Shown: positions 63,567 to 64,000 of the stretch, piece after piece
Layout: every line of letters begins with the position of its first letter
How positions within the stretch are numbered: the first letter of the stretch is position 1
Assembly (NCBI GenBank): GCA_963837815.1
Contig: CAWIOS010000016.1
Coordinates: 62,001 to 126,000 of the forward strand
Origin: Fen-1273 sp963837815
Lineage (GTDB): Bacteria; Bacteroidota; Ignavibacteria; UBA10030; UBA6906
Reading direction: 5' to 3'
DNA length: 64,000 nucleotides
Made by a program: the position numbers and the translations under genes
Notes under the pieces: generated by a model
The model's input: the letters and a program-made list of their open reading frames with translations, nothing else
Databases searched by the model: none
What the model was told of the DNA's origin: nothing

Positions 63567-64000
63567 ATGAACATCCTCCTCGTCTGTCCCGAATACCCCG
63601 ATACCTTCTGGTCGTTCAAGCACGCGCTCCGGTTTGTTTCGAAGAAGGCAGGCCAGCCTCCACTCGGATTGCTGACCGTCGCCGCGCTGCTCCCGGCCGG
63701 ATGGCAGAAGAAACTCGTCGACCTCAACCTCGCTGACCTCGCAGCCGCTGATCTTGTGTGGGCCGACTACGTCTTCCTCGGCGGCATGTCCGTTCAGGCG
63801 GATTCCGCCCGGGAGGTTATCCGCCGCTGCAACGAGGCGGGAACAAAAGTTGTCGCGGGCGGCCCCCTGTTCACCGCGCGTCACGAAGAGTTCACGGGCG
63901 TCGATCACTTCGTTCTCAACGAGGCGGAGATCACCCTCCCCCTCTTTATCGACGATGTGCTCAACGGCCGGCCGAAACCGTTGTATGCGAGCGAAGGGTG
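63567..64000 (+). CDS. B12-binding radical SAM protein, N-terminal part
   Basis: The frame is open to the window end (144 complete codons). The N-terminal cobalamin-binding domain reads MNILLVCPEYPDTFWSFKHA, then LGLLTVAALLPAGWQKKLVDLN, VFLGGMSVQADSAREVIRRC, VVAGGPLFTARHEEF and VLNEAEITLPLFIDD. Genes with this domain usually continue into a radical SAM domain and a DUF4070-like tail. Members modify lipids, cofactors or metabolites, often by methylation. The radical SAM motif lies outside the window. Confidence 0.85.
   Translation, partial: MNILLVCPEYPDTFWSFKHALRFVSKKAGQPPLGLLTVAALLPAGWQKKLVDLNLADLAAADLVWADYVFLGGMSVQADSAREVIRRCNEAGTKVVAGGPLFTARHEEFTGVDHFVLNEAEITLPLFIDDVLNGRPKPLYASEG

Noticed and set aside
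1..64000. tRNA, rRNA, CRISPR arrays, insertion sequences and integrases
   Set aside because: I saw no cloverleaf-like segments, regularly spaced repeats, transposase or integrase genes. A covariance-model search would be needed to exclude a small RNA.

Overview
The window looks like chromosome from a G+C-rich member of the Bacteroidota/Ignavibacteriota side of the FCB group. Evidence: a TonB-dependent receptor with a carboxypeptidase-regulatory N-terminus, a type IX secretion (T9SS) sorting tail built on the YPNPFNP motif, a hybrid two-component sensor of the propeller/Y_Y_Y type, and several -7 elements resembling TAnnTTTG. Every gene I can support lies on the + strand. Lineage is inferred from these features only.

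0-8 kb holds the end of a GH29 alpha-fucosidase, a GH51 arabinofuranosidase with a PA14 tail, a TonB-dependent receptor and a beta-helix-like protein with a T9SS tail. A REP-like palindrome and a hairpin close this block. 7.8-17.2 kb is a complete myo-inositol catabolic operon in the order lacI-type regulator, iolJ, iolB, iolC, iolD, iolA/mmsA, iolE, iolG. It runs without a visible break into GH92, GH28, a sodium:solute symporter, a GH27 remnant, an HGSNAT/NagX-like acetyltransferase, a GH89 alpha-N-acetylglucosaminidase and a secreted protein of unknown function (17-28 kb). A plausible reading is that the locus strips an inositol-linked glycan and burns the inositol. Many genes in 8.7-32.7 kb carry single-base frameshifts, and three genes (GH27, aldo/keto reductase, zinc alcohol dehydrogenase) have lost large pieces.

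29.0-31.4 kb is a lower-G+C DUF5703-type gene followed by a terminator. 31.5-43.1 kb is a coherent anaerobic carbohydrate module: a glycyl-radical-enzyme activase, a glycyl radical enzyme with an unusual active-site context (GCHWC), a UroD/MtaA-like protein, an ABC sugar importer (lipoprotein binder and two permeases, no ATPase), a PfkB-kinase/HAD-phosphatase fusion, and a secreted barrel-like protein fused to a formylglycine-generating-enzyme-like fold. I know of no described pathway with this combination.

43.5-49.3 kb encodes a 1584-residue hybrid sensor kinase and two response regulators, none with a DNA-binding output domain. 49.3-51.7 kb has a GT9 glycosyltransferase and an O-antigen-ligase-like protein. 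52.0-64.0 kb is an envelope or stress-like region. It has two paralogous small secreted, C-terminally membrane-anchored proteins, one followed by a lipoprotein and a STAND/TPR NTPase, the other by a caspase/clostripain-like lipoprotein. It also has lmo0937-like, His-rich and other small membrane proteins, a DUF932 protein, a baeRF-like protein, MacA and MacB, and the start of a B12-binding radical SAM protein. Five upstream regions (43.4, 51.9, 55.95, 61.7 and 63.5 kb) share a two-box motif that suggests one regulon.
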